Below are positions 11,143-21,158 of a stretch of DNA of 64,000 bases, piece after piece. Below the pieces are notes generated by a model. It saw nothing but the letters and a program-made list of their open reading frames with translations, searched no databases and had not been told where the DNA came from. This stretch comes from Periplaneta americana. Lineage: Eukaryota; Arthropoda; Insecta; Blattodea; Blattidae. How positions within the stretch are numbered: position 1 is the first letter of the stretch; every line of letters begins with the position of its first letter. The DNA lies in assembly GCF_040183065.1 (NCBI RefSeq), contig NC_091117.1:111045001-111109000 (forward strand). Reading direction: 5' to 3'. The position numbers and the translations under genes were made by a program.

Positions 11143-12849
11143 AGTTGGCAAGATTTCTGCAGCTGGAAAGTGAAATTTCGGACGACGATTAGGAATATAT
11201 ATCTTCAGCAATTGATGACAATACTCCGGATGAAGATGAAGTGTCTTCTGCAGAACTGGATAGTGATGGTGTGAGAATGAAGATGAAATCTGGATACCTA
11301 TTTGACACCAGTCGACAATCAAAACACATAGAGAAGAATATATTGCTTCTAGTGGGATGATATGGAGGACAGAAACCCCTGCTCAGAGTAAGCCTCCTGT
11401 CCACAAATTTGTAAGATTTGTGTCAGGTCCTTCAAGGAGTATAGGGACTGCTACTCTCAGAGGTGCCTTTGGATTTATTTATCCCACAGAATATTTTGGA
11501 TGCAATTTTGAGATGTATCAACTTAGAAGCAAAAAGGTTTTATCTACTAAAGAAAATAAAATGGCAAGAAGTATCAATAGATGAAATGATTGCTTTTCTT
11601 GGAATTTTGTTGCATATGAGAACAGACAAATCTTGGGATGTTCCAATAAGAGAATTTGTTCTTGGTAAATTTTCCAATCCATTTTATAGAGCTACAATGT
11701 CTGTGAATCATTTTGAAGTTATGAGAAGATTTTAAGGTTCGATGATAAGAGAACACGGAAGGTTAGATTACAAACAGATAAACTTGTTCTTATTTCTTAT
11801 GTGCGGTAAATATTTACGGAACAGTGCAGAAAAGTAATGTTCCCACAACCAAATGTCGCAATTTATGAACAGCTGGTTTCGTTTAGAGGCCGTTGTAGTT
11901 TTGTACAATATATGCCAAAGAAGCCAGCGAAATACGAGATCAAAATTATGTGGATGTGTGAAGCAGAAACTGGTTATGCCGTTCACGGGATTGTATATTC
12001 AGGGGGAAAAAATCGGAGAACCGCCACAGAAGGATTTGGCTCTCAATATTGTGAAGTTTCTAAATCGCTGTGTACTTGGTACAGCCCGAAATATCACCAT
12101 GGACAATTTTTATAAATGTACCTTTGGCGCAATATATGTTGGAGAAGAAAGTGACAATTGTGGGATCAATTAGGCAAAAACAAGAGAGACATTCGAAAAG
12201 AAATGAAATCCAATGCAATATAGACCGGTGAACAAAAGTGTATTTGTATTTCAAAAGGACATGGCAATAGTTAGTTTATGCCCAAAGAAAAACAAATGCG
12301 CTATTCTGCTAAGTACCATGACAATGCTGTTCACGAACATCACCCAAAAAGAAACCTGAAATTGTAAAATTCTACAGGCGCGCCAAGGGTGGTGTTGATG
12401 TAATGGATCAGAAAGTGCACAATTATATTTGTAAAATGCTAACCAAACGCTGGCCCATGGAGCTTTGGTGTAACATTTTGAACATTACTGCTGTAAATGC
12501 ATTCATTCTGTATTGCACCCAGCACCCCAGGTACCATAAAGGACTTTTACACAAGAGGAGACTATTCATCAAAGAGATGCCAATGAAAATGGTCCAACCA
12601 TACATGATTAGAAGATAGTTCAATCTCCGTCTGCATAAGTCGATTTATGTGGACATGGGAAAATTCATCACTGACGTAGGTAGTAGTGTGCAAAGTAACA
12701 ACAGTAGTGGCAACCATCAAAACAAGAAGAGGAGATATTTCCTATGTCCTACAGCGACAGATAGATATACCGAATCTATCTGCTATAAGTGTACAAATAA
12801 TGTTTGTCAGGAGCATAGTGCAGTCGTGTGCAATAGGTGTAAAGACTGA
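11143..12849 (+). pseudogene. piggyBac-type transposase, frameshifted
   Basis: Cut-and-paste DDE transposase of the PGBD family (DDE_Tnp_1_7), nuclear. In order: an acidic N-terminus (DDNTPDEDEVSSAELDSDG, about 11200-11260); SGMIWRTETPAQSKPPVHK; the fold-defining W-EVSIDEMIAFLGILLHMRTD block (about 11560-11630); MSVNHFEVMRRF then a lost frame at FDD; a central EQLVSFRGRCSFVQYMPKKP-like block (about 11865-11925) and KYEIKIMWMCEAETGYA; ITMDNFYKCTF (about 12095); a KGGVDVMDQKV block (about 12385) and RWPMELW. The C-terminal cysteine-rich finger CYKCTNNVCQEH...CNRC ends at 12849. The order matches the family, but several frameshifts and stops make it inactive. Confidence 0.9.
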
Positions 12850-12981
12850 TAAGATATACCTGCACTTGTGTGGTTATTCCTTACTGTTTCTTCTTCTTCT
12901 TATTCTTATTATTATTCTTATTCTTCTCATTCTACCTCGTGGATACATTACATTATTATCTTATATATGTGTTTGTGTTGT

Positions 12982-13345
12982 CGTGGCGTCATGGTCTAAG
13001 GCATCCTACGTGAGACTCCCATTACGAAATGCGCACTAATTCGAGTCCTCATGGGGGGAAGACATTTTCTGATAACATTTCGGCCAGTGTATTGGACCGG
13101 TGCTCTCCTAGCATCGTGATGCACTTGGGGAGCTACGATAGGTAACGAAATCCGGTTACGCAAAACACATATAACGACTGGGGGGGGGGGGAACTCATCG
13201 TGCTAACCACACGATACCTCCAATCTGGTTGAATGACAGTCCACCTGTGCTTCGGCATGTGGCCGTGAGGCCAGCAGTCGGGTACTCGGTCTTGGCCTTT
13301 CGTGGGTTGTAGCGCCACGAATTATTTATAATAATAATAATAAAA

Positions 13346-13377
<32 letters not shown>

Positions 13378-13379
13378 GT
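12982..13379 (+). mobile_element. tRNA-derived SINE, family 2
   Basis: It begins TCGTGGCGTCATGGTCTAAG, resembling a tRNA 5' half with box A, and has a box B-like TTCGAGTCCT nearby. The long body ends in an (AAT)n/(ATT)n tail at about 13327-13378. The exact duplication TATGTGTTTGTGTTGT at 12966-12981 and 13380-13395 marks the insertion. It sits inside the piggyBac-like element, after the transposase stop. Confidence 0.8.
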
Positions 13380-13714
13380 TATGTGTTTGTGTTGTAATAA
13401 GAACTTATTTTCACTCGCTACTTAGTTATGAAACTATATTATTCTCTTTGCCCAAAGAAAAACATTAGGAACCTACATTATTATCTTGTACAAATAAATG
13501 AATATAATTATATATTTGTATATTCACATGTTACTTAGTTATAAAATTTTATATTATTTTCCACAATTAAAAACTCCTAAATTCAAATTAAATTAAATAA
13601 TAGATTAATATTATTCCATCATTATGTGTAATTCCTCATTAAATAGCATACGGGTCCAATGGACCCATGTTATGTAAATGTGTAGGAAAAGTAGCTCATG
13701 CATCCTAGGGTTAA

Positions 13715-14433
13715 TTATACACTGATAATAATCTGTGGTGCCACAGCCCTTGAAAGCCTCAGACAGACCAGCCGGCTGTTGGCCTCACGTTCACATTTCG
13801 ATAATTATACTCTACTGTAACAAAAAAAACTGAAAGCGTGTTTGGTCATGTTTTACCCAAGTTACAAGCTTGGAGGTAAAAATTGTTTGCTACAGTTAGA
13901 GTTAGGGCCTACTTTCATTCTATATTTTATGGTATAATAAATAGTTTTGCAACGTGTAGAGATGGGAAAACAATTTAATAAAATCATCCGAATCATGCTC
14001 GTTCATTTTATAGGCAATCTTGCAGGTCGCATTTAAAATAACCTAGGAATATTAACATTTTCTTCAGTATATTTGCTAGGACTTCTTGTCATACGTACAT
14101 GACAATTTTGGTTAGGTTATTCTTTTAAGCATTCCTTCTAGGAATAGCTCAAGTGTTTTTAATTTAGCGTATATAAGTTCTTTATTTTAGATTATGTTCC
14201 TAGCACGTATTTGACGAAATACTAGGTTTTTCCACTTCAGTTTAACTGATTTATGCAAACGAAATTTTGACAGCTAACGATTCTAATGCCCACTTTGTTT
14301 TGGACGCATAAGTTAATGGCGGACGGTCGTTCAATTTTCTTCAAACATGGCGGCGCAATGACCACTCTATATCTTTCTCTTTCTAACTCGAATCGAATAA
14401 TCTACTATCGATATACTTCCAAAACACTTGTCA
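13715..14433. other. No gene; some similarity to the 9.3-kb hairpin
   Basis: AT-rich sequence. At about 14345-14395, ATGGCGGCGCAATG and CCACTCTATATCTTTCTC resemble the hairpin segment at 9310-9400. Nothing else is recognised. Confidence 0.45.
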
Positions 14434-14611
14434 CTACCACCCAAAGAGTTTGTAATATGTAACTAGAGACACAAATGGCGCTAGTGTAGTGTACAAAATT
14501 GAACCGCTCTTTGGCCGCCATGAAAGGGAGTCGATGTTTCGCCGGGAGTGCCGGCAGTTCATGCTTATTTGAGGAGTACGAATAAAATATTTGAAGGGAA
14601 AAATTAAGAAA

Positions 14612-14800
14612 ATGGTGAAATACTGCGCTGCAAATAATTGTTGTTCTAACATAGCTTACTACTGTAGGATGCCCAGGAAAGCATGTATATCTTAATATTT
14701 GGAAGAATATTGCAAATGCAGTTCCTCCTTTGAATGTGTTTACAGAATGTCGGAACATTTATTGGATAAAGTTTTTCCAGAAACATATTAATCAGGTTTA
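14612..14800 (+). pseudogene. THAP-like N-terminal coding remnant (copy 1)
   Basis: The frame opens MVKYCAANNC, the usual start of a THAP zinc finger (C-X(2-4)-C), the DNA-binding module at the N-terminus of P-element transposases. A stop falls soon after, and I cannot find the later C-X2-H pair or the catalytic domain. The same start is present in the two sister copies (19293 on the minus strand and 19703 on the plus strand), so it is an inherited part of the element. The role in transposase binding is inference from the family. Confidence 0.5.
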
Positions 14801-15009
14801 TAAGGTTTATTTCAACTACTATGTAAGGGTTGGGTGCCATCACATTACAGTGAATTACATTAGCAGAGTGCATAAGAAATTCATAAGACAACATTTGTTT
14901 AAAACTGTTTTGTTTCACAATAAATGAATTAATCATGTAATTTCCGTATTGTACACTAGTTTTTGGTTGCATTAAATGGAAACAAATTTCTGAAAATATG
15001 GCTGATGGC

Positions 15010-15790
15010 CTAGCTAAGCCTATTATTAACACTACTACTGGGTCTATTATTACCACTACTACTAGGCCTACTATCACCACTACTACTAGGTCTATTATTA
15101 GTACTACTGCTAGGTCTCACTACCACTAGGCCTACTAATACCACCAAAATTAGGCCTACTATTACCACTACTACTACCCCTACTATTACCACTACTACTC
15201 GGCCCATTATTACCAGTGCTACTAGACCTATTATTACCACTACTACTAAGTCTACTATTACCACTACTACTAGGGCTACTAATAACACAAAACTAGGCCT
15301 TGTATTACCACTACTACTATACCAACTATTACCAATACTAGGCTTATTATTTCCACTACTACTAGGCCTATTATTACCACTACTACTAGGTCTACTATTA
15401 CCACTACTACTAGGTCTTCTCATATCACGAAACCTAGGCCTACTATTAATACCACTACTACTAAGTCCACTATTACTACTACTAGGCCTACTATTACCAC
15501 TAATACTAGACCTATTATTATCACTACTACTAAGTCCATTAGCTACTACTACTAGGCCTATTATTACGACTACTATACTATTACCACGACTACTAGGCCT
15601 ACTATTACCACTACTACTAGGTATACTATTACCACTACTACTAGGCCTACTAATAGCATCAATACTAGGACTACTATTACCACTACTACTAGGCCTACTA
15701 ATACCACCATATTAGACTTACTATTACCACTACTACTAGGCCTACTATTACTACTACTACTAGGTCTACTATTACCACTACTACTGCATT
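15010..15790. repeat. 24-bp minisatellite inside P-like copy 1
   Basis: The unit is close to ACTAGGCCTACTATTACCAC plus four bases and repeats for about 780 bp, roughly 30 units, with substitutions and small indels. Because 24 is a multiple of three it creates long artificial open frames rich in S, R, P, N, G or V, L, I; these are not treated as genes. Confidence 0.95.
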
Positions 15791-16156
15791 AAAAAGCCTG
15801 TACTGACCTCTAACCTGGTGGTCATCAACTATACAATGATTAGATTGTTTTATTTATAAAACTTATTCTCATTATGTTTTAAATCAGTGTTTTCAGAATT
15901 TTTATGATCTCATATTTTACCACTAAACATTTTCTAAGCACCATATACCTTCCTCTTCCTTTGCATGAAAGGAGTGAATTATAGATAATTTTAAATATTA
16001 GAGTAAATATCAATTATTATGTCCTTAAAACAATATTGGTAATACTAAAAATTCATGTTGGCATTGCCATTATTCAATATTTCATTTACTTATCCCGAGT
16101 GTATATGGGTGATTTAATTTATTTTTTATAATATTGCCAAAGATGAATCATTACAA
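15791..16156 (+). other. P-like copy 1, region 3' of the minisatellite
   Basis: Non-coding. It contains CTCTAACCTGGTGGTCATCA, ATACCTTCCTCTTCCTTTGC and TATTGCCAAAGATGA, all found in inverted form in copy 2 (17745-18110) and directly in copy 3 (20210-21315). It helps to align the three copies. Confidence 0.7.
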
Positions 16157-17335
16157 TCTATACTAATAATAAATCTGTAGCCGGTATTTATCTGGTAATT
16201 TTCGATTTTCCAAAAATAATTAGTCCTAACATATATAATTAACCACCCTGAAACCGAAAATAGCTTTATTGAAATTTTTGTTTGTATGTCTGTCTGTATG
16301 TTTGTTACCTTTTCACGCGATAATGGCTGAACGGATTTCGATGAAAATTGGAATATAAATTAAGTTCGTTGTAGCTTACATTTTAGGCTATATGGCATTC
16401 AAAATATATTTAAAAGGGGGGGTTATAAGGGGACCTGAGTTAAATAAATTGAAATATCTCGCGTATTATTGATTTTTGTGAAAAATGTTACATAGCAAGC
16501 GTTTCTTTAAAAATCACTTGCGATAAGTTTTACTCTTTGAAAAATTGTTATGGGACTGATATTTAATGAGATAAATGAGTTTTAAAATTAAAATAACTGC
16601 CATCTAAGGCCGTGTAACGAAATAAAAAACAAATAACTTGGTCTATAAGGGGCCTTGGACAACAACAATCGAAAGCTATGAAAGATAGCCTACAGAGAAT
16701 GTTTCTGTGTTTGTATGAAGTAATATCGAAAGCTAAATTAACCAATTTGTATAATTAATTATTATTTCACCATTGGAAAGTGTAGTTTCTCTAGATGGAC
16801 ATAATACTATAATGTTATTACAGTAACTTCTGATATAATAATGTAATGTAATATAATATAATATAATGTAATATAATATAATGTAATGTAATATAATATA
16901 ATACTATATAATATAATATAATTTAAGTTATATGAAGGGTTCAGAACCATAGTGGGCCAAGCGCCATTTACTAAATACGTAGAAAACAACAAGGGTTAAA
17001 ATTAAGTTATTACCATAATTCAATGGAAACATATAGCAAGTAAAATAAAGTATACACATTAAATCTAAATGATGTCAATGTTCATTAAACTATGGGTGCA
17101 TGTAATAACAATTAAGAAACATGTTAAAGGAATTGTCATTGCACCAAATGAGTGCTTTCTGGACCAAAATGATGTCATTTTAATTATTTAAATACAATTT
17201 AAATTAAGTAACATATTAAACGATTTATCATTCTATCAAACACGAATGTTCCCTGGATCAAACGTACTATTTTAATTATGTAATTACTTTATATTTATTT
17301 CTAACAGGTGCAGCGGAGCGCACGGGTACGGCTGG
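16157..17335 (+). mobile_element. Non-autonomous Helitron, 1.18 kb
   Basis: The 5' end is TCTATACTAATAATAAATCT, followed by a TGTATGTCTGTCTGTATG tract and GCTGAACGGATTTCGATG, sequences common at insect Helitron 5' ends. The 3' end has the short hairpin GTGC-AGCGGAGC-GCAC and finishes ACGGGTACGGCTGG, a CTRR-type terminus. The insertion falls between A (16156) and T (17336), as Helitrons require, and the flanks rejoin to match the uninterrupted sequence of P-like copy 2. There is no Rep/helicase gene. It carries an AT-rich simple repeat at about 16830-16920 and roughly 90-bp tandem units at 17100-17290. Confidence 0.88.
16836..16922. repeat. (ATAAT/ATGTA)n simple repeat
   Basis: Five-base AT-rich units TAATA/TAATG repeat inside the Helitron. 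Confidence 0.85.
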
Positions 17336-18114
17336 TACTTTAATAAATATAGCGCTCCTCTGCTATTCATCTCTATTTCATCACGACTCATCCTTGGTAA
17401 AAAGATGTTTAAAACAGTGTCCTATCATCAGACTACATCAAAATATTGTGGTACTGTATTCGAATTTCGCGCCGCAAACACTCACTTTAATGGTGGATGG
17501 TAGTCGATTCAAAGAGTTTGTATTACTTACTAGAGACACATATCCGTGAGTGGCAGGCAAGAAAAATGTCACAAATTGAATCGGCTAGCATCCGCCATTA
17601 AAGGGAGTGTTCGCGGCGCGAAATTCGAAAACATTACCACAATACATTGATGTAGCCTGGTGATAGACACTGTTTTAAACATCTTTTACAAAGGATGAGT
17701 CGTGATGAAATAAACATGAATGGCAGAGGAGCGCTATATTTATTAAAGTATTATAATGATTCATCTTTGGCGATATTCTAAAAAATAAATTAAATCACCA
17801 CTTATATGCTCGGGATAAGTATGTGAAATATTGAATAATCGCAATGTCAGCATTAATTTTCAGTATTACTAGTATTGTTTTAAGAACATAATAATGGATA
17901 TTTACTGTAATATTTAAAATGATCTATATTTCAGTCCTTTCCTGCAAAGGAAGAGGAAGGTATATGGGGCTTAGAAAATATTTAGTGGTGAAATATGAGA
18001 TCATAAAAATTCTGGAAACTGATTTAAAATATAATGAGAATAAATTTTGTCACAAAACACTCTATTCATTGTGTAGTTGATGACCACCAAGTTAGAGGTC
18101 AGTACAGACTTTTT

Positions 18115-18895
18115 AATACAATTAGTAGTGGTAATAGTAGGCCTAGTAGTAGTGGCAATAGTAGGCCTAGTAGTAGTGGCAGTAATAGACCTAGTAGTAG
18201 TAGTAATGATAGGCCTAGTATTAGTGGTAATAGGCCTAGTAGTAATGGTAATAGGAGGCCTAGTTTTGGTAGTATTGGTGGGCCTAGTAGTAGTAGTAAT
18301 AGGCCTAGTAGAATTGGTAATAGTAGGCCTAATAGTAGTGGTAATAATAGGCCTAGTAGTAGTGGTAATAGTAGGCCTAGTAGTAATGGTAATAATAGGC
18401 CTAGTACTAGTGGCAGTAGTAGGCTTAGATTTTTGTGGTAATAGTGGGCCTAGTAGTAGTGGTAATAATAGGCCTAGTACTAGTGGTAATAGTAGGCCTA
18501 GTAGTAGTGGTAATAGTGGGCCTAGTAGTAGTGGTAATAATAGGTCTATTAGTAATACTAGTAATAATAGACCTAGTAGTAGTGGTAATAATAGGCCTAG
18601 TAGTAGTGGTAATAGTAGGCCTAGTATTAATGGTAGTAGTAGGCCTAGTTTTTGTGGTAATAGTAGGCTTAGTAGTAGTGGTAATAGTAGGCCCAGTAGT
18701 AGTGGTAATAGAGGCCTAGTATTAGTGGTAGTAGTAGGCCTAGTATTAGTGGTAGTAGTAGGCCTAGTTTTGTGGTAATAGTAGGCCTAGTAGTAGTGGT
18801 AATAATAGACCTAGTAGTAGTGGTAATAATAGGCCTAGTAGTAGTGGTCATAGTAGACCTAGTAGTAATGGTAGTAATAGGCCTAGCTAGGCCAT
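18115..18895. repeat. 24-bp minisatellite inside P-like copy 2
   Basis: This is the complement orientation of the 15.0-kb array: units near AGGCCTAGTAGTAGTGGTAA plus four bases, for about 780 bp. Array length and unit match copy 1, so the array was probably part of the element before it moved. Confidence 0.95.
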
Positions 18896-19074
18896 CAGAT
18901 ATATTTTCACTAACTTCTTTGGATTTAATACAACCAAAAACTAGAAGTACATACTGTACAAAACGAAAATTGCATGATCATCATTTATTGTGAAATAAAA
19001 CAGTTTCAGACAGATATAGTCTGAGGATTTTCTTATGCACTCTGCTATTATAATCCACTGTAATGTGATGGCAC

Positions 19075-19293
19075 CTAACCCTTAAGTACATTGTTGAAAT
19101 CAAGCTTATAAACCTGATTGATATGTCTCTGGAAAAACTTTATCCAAAAAATATTCCGACATTCTGTAAACACATTCAAAGGAGGAACTGCATTTGGAAC
19201 ATTCTTCCAAATATTAAGATATAGATGGTTTCCTGAGCATCCTACAATAGTAGCTATGTTCGAACAATTATTTGCGGCGCAGTATTTCACCAT
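19075..19293 (-). pseudogene. THAP-like coding remnant (copy 2)
   Basis: This is the longest version of the fragment, 72 codons: MVKYCAANNCSN at the start, then a region with NAVPPLNVFTECRN and FFQRHINQVYK, then a stop. Only the first two zinc-ligand cysteines of a THAP finger can be placed. Copies 1 and 3 have related sequence in shifted frames. If it ever encoded a protein, it would be the DNA-binding end of a P-type transposase; that is inferred. Confidence 0.45.
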
Positions 19294-19702
19294 TTTCTTA
19301 TTATTTCCCCATAAGTGTACTTATATTTATTCGTACTCCTCAATAAGCATGAACAGCTTGCACTCCTGGCGAAGCACCAACTCCTTTTAATGGCGGCCGA
19401 ACAGCGCTTCAATTTTGTACGCGAAACTAGCGCTGTTGGTGTCTCTAGTTACATATTACAAACTCTTTGAGCCTATTCAACTTGTGACATTTTCCATGCC
19501 TGCCACTCACGGGTATGTAACTCTAGCAAAGAGTTTGTAATACATAACTAGGACACCAACGGCGCTAGTGTAGCGTACAAAATTGAACCGCTTGTTGGCC
19601 GCCATTAAAGGGAGTTCAGGCTTCGCCAGTAGTGCAAGCAGTTCGTACTTATTGGAGGAGTGTGAATAAATATAAGTTCACTTGAAGGGAAATAGTAAGA
19701 AA

Positions 19703-19780
19703 ATGGTGAAATACTGCGCCGCAGCTAATTGTTCGAACATAGCCTACTATTGTAAGATGATCAGGAAAGCATGCATCTCT
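19703..19780 (+). pseudogene. THAP-like coding remnant (copy 3)
   Basis: MVKYCAAANCSN opens the frame and a stop follows within about 26 codons. It is homologous to the starts at 14612 and 19293. Confidence 0.45.
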
Positions 19781-20387
19781 TAATATTTGGATGCATGTTC
19801 TTAATGCAGTTTCTCATTTTAATGTGTTTACAGAGCTGTCAGATCAATTCTTGGATAAAGTTTTTCCAGAAAACCATTTAATCAGGTTAATACGTATGAT
19901 TTCAACAATGTATGTAACAGTTAGGTGTCATCATATTGCTCTGGATTATAATAGCAAATTGCACAGAAGTTAGGCAGCATCTGTATAAGGCTTTCGCTTC
20001 AAAATCAGTGAATTGATTATGTAATTTCCGTTTTGTACAGTACTTCTGATTTTTGGTTGTATTAAATGCAAACAAATTGGTGAAAATATAGTTGACGGCC
20101 ACCAATTTACTATTTGTCACTACTACCACCACCATCATCACCACTTGCCACTACTACTACCACTACCACCATCATCACTAGGCCTACTACTACAGCTGTA
20201 TTATGAAGTCTGAACTAACCTCTAACCTAGTGGTCATCAACTGCAAAATGAATAGATATTTTTCTGATTAAATTTATTTTCAATGTTTCCTGAATTTTGA
20301 TAATCTCATAATTCACCAGTAAACATTTCCTAAGTACCATATACCTTCCTTTTCCTTTCCATGGAAGGACTGAAGTATGTATTATGT

Positions 20388-20389
<2 letters not shown>

Positions 20390-20425
<36 letters not shown>
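20390..20425. repeat. (TA)n microsatellite
   Basis: About 17 TA units, ending next to the target duplication of the adjacent insertion. Confidence 0.93.
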
Positions 20426-20430
<5 letters not shown>

Positions 20431-20437
20431 TACATAT

Positions 20438-21158
20438 GAATACGAATAGTTATTGTCAACAGCTGGTTCATATATCTACATGACTCTCACATTTCTGTAT
20501 ATATGGTGCCATCATCACAATTGTTTGCATTTACATTACTATCATTTTAACATTTCATTTGTATCTCTCCTATTATATTTACAGCATATCCTCTTCTCTT
20601 CTATTTTCTCAAATTTAACCCCTACTATCATCTCAGATTCTATACTCATACTCCTTAAAATTTATATATCTTATCTACACTCTACTCTCTACTTTAGTAC
20701 TTGTTCCAATATTATACTTTACTACAATTTGCCTACTACTTTCTATCATTTCTATTCAGTATCTATATACTAATTTTACTATTGTCACTATTTCTCTTAG
20801 GAACTGTTTTCATTACATTCTTCATTCTAAGCTTTCGCCCATTTTTATTAATTTTCTTTATTCTTCATCACTTATCCTCTATAATTCCCTCCTTGCCAAC
20901 TATTATATACTTATCTACTTCGATTGTTTTCACATCCATATCACTTCATTACTTTCAGTTACTCATTTTTTTCTCAATTCCTTTCATCGCTTCTTCCACA
21001 GTACTAAGTAGGCCTACTATGTTCTCAATATTCTTCACACTACTTCCATTTCCCAACCACTTAGTATCCTGGTCTGAATATTCCCAATACATATTCACTT
21101 TTATTTAAATCTCATACTTTTCCCACCTTTAGTTTCTTTTCCTTCTCTTTCCCTTATT
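20438..21158 (-). mobile_element. Retroposed insert, purine-rich on the minus strand
   Basis: The exact 11-bp duplication ACAGTACATAT at 20427-20437 and 21159-21169 brackets 721 bp that are absent from the corresponding place in P-like copies 1 and 2. On the minus strand the insert is A/G-rich with broken, lysine/glutamate-rich frames (for example VEEAMKGIEKKMSN), reminiscent of a LINE ORF1 coiled-coil region. The family is not certain. Confidence 0.6.

Larger units (their letters stand above)
10833..13710 (+). mobile_element. piggyBac-like DNA transposon
   Basis: The element is bounded by TTAA at 10829-10832 and 13711-13714, the piggyBac target duplication. Terminal repeats read CCCTGGGATGCAT on the left and, in complement, CCCTAGGATGCAT on the right. 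A subterminal motif CATAACATGGGTCCA lies near both ends (about 10843, 11035 and inverted at about 13655), matching the family habit of an internal repeat inside the TIR. It contains one decayed transposase gene and a later SINE. Confidence 0.92.
17510..19469 (-). mobile_element. P-like element copy 2 (inverted, nested)
   Basis: The left (3') terminus is CAAAGAGTTTGTATTACTTA and the right (5') terminus is its inverted counterpart ending AAACTCTTTG at 19469. It is flanked by AGTCGATT (17502-17509) and AGCCTATT (19470-19477), 6 of 8 matching, inside the 3' subterminal sequence of copy 1; when copy 2 is removed, copy 1's GATTCAA-CTTGTGACAT sequence rejoins. Subterminal sequences with GCCGCCATTAAAGGGAG-like motifs lie inside both ends. 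It includes a minisatellite and a THAP-like start. Confidence 0.8.

Noticed and set aside
15010..15423. Minus-strand RPSSSGN-rich frame
   Set aside because: Same minisatellite artefact in P-like copy 1.
18034..18778. Long open frames rich in NSRPSSSG or VVVVIVGL
   Set aside because: They are a by-product of the 24-bp minisatellite, whose period is a multiple of three; several frames are open at once and they lack any domain.
20701..21108. Hydrophobic 135-residue plus-strand frame resembling a membrane protein
   Set aside because: It is the complement of a purine-rich retroposed insert; T/C-rich codons give Phe, Leu, Ser and Ile by composition alone.
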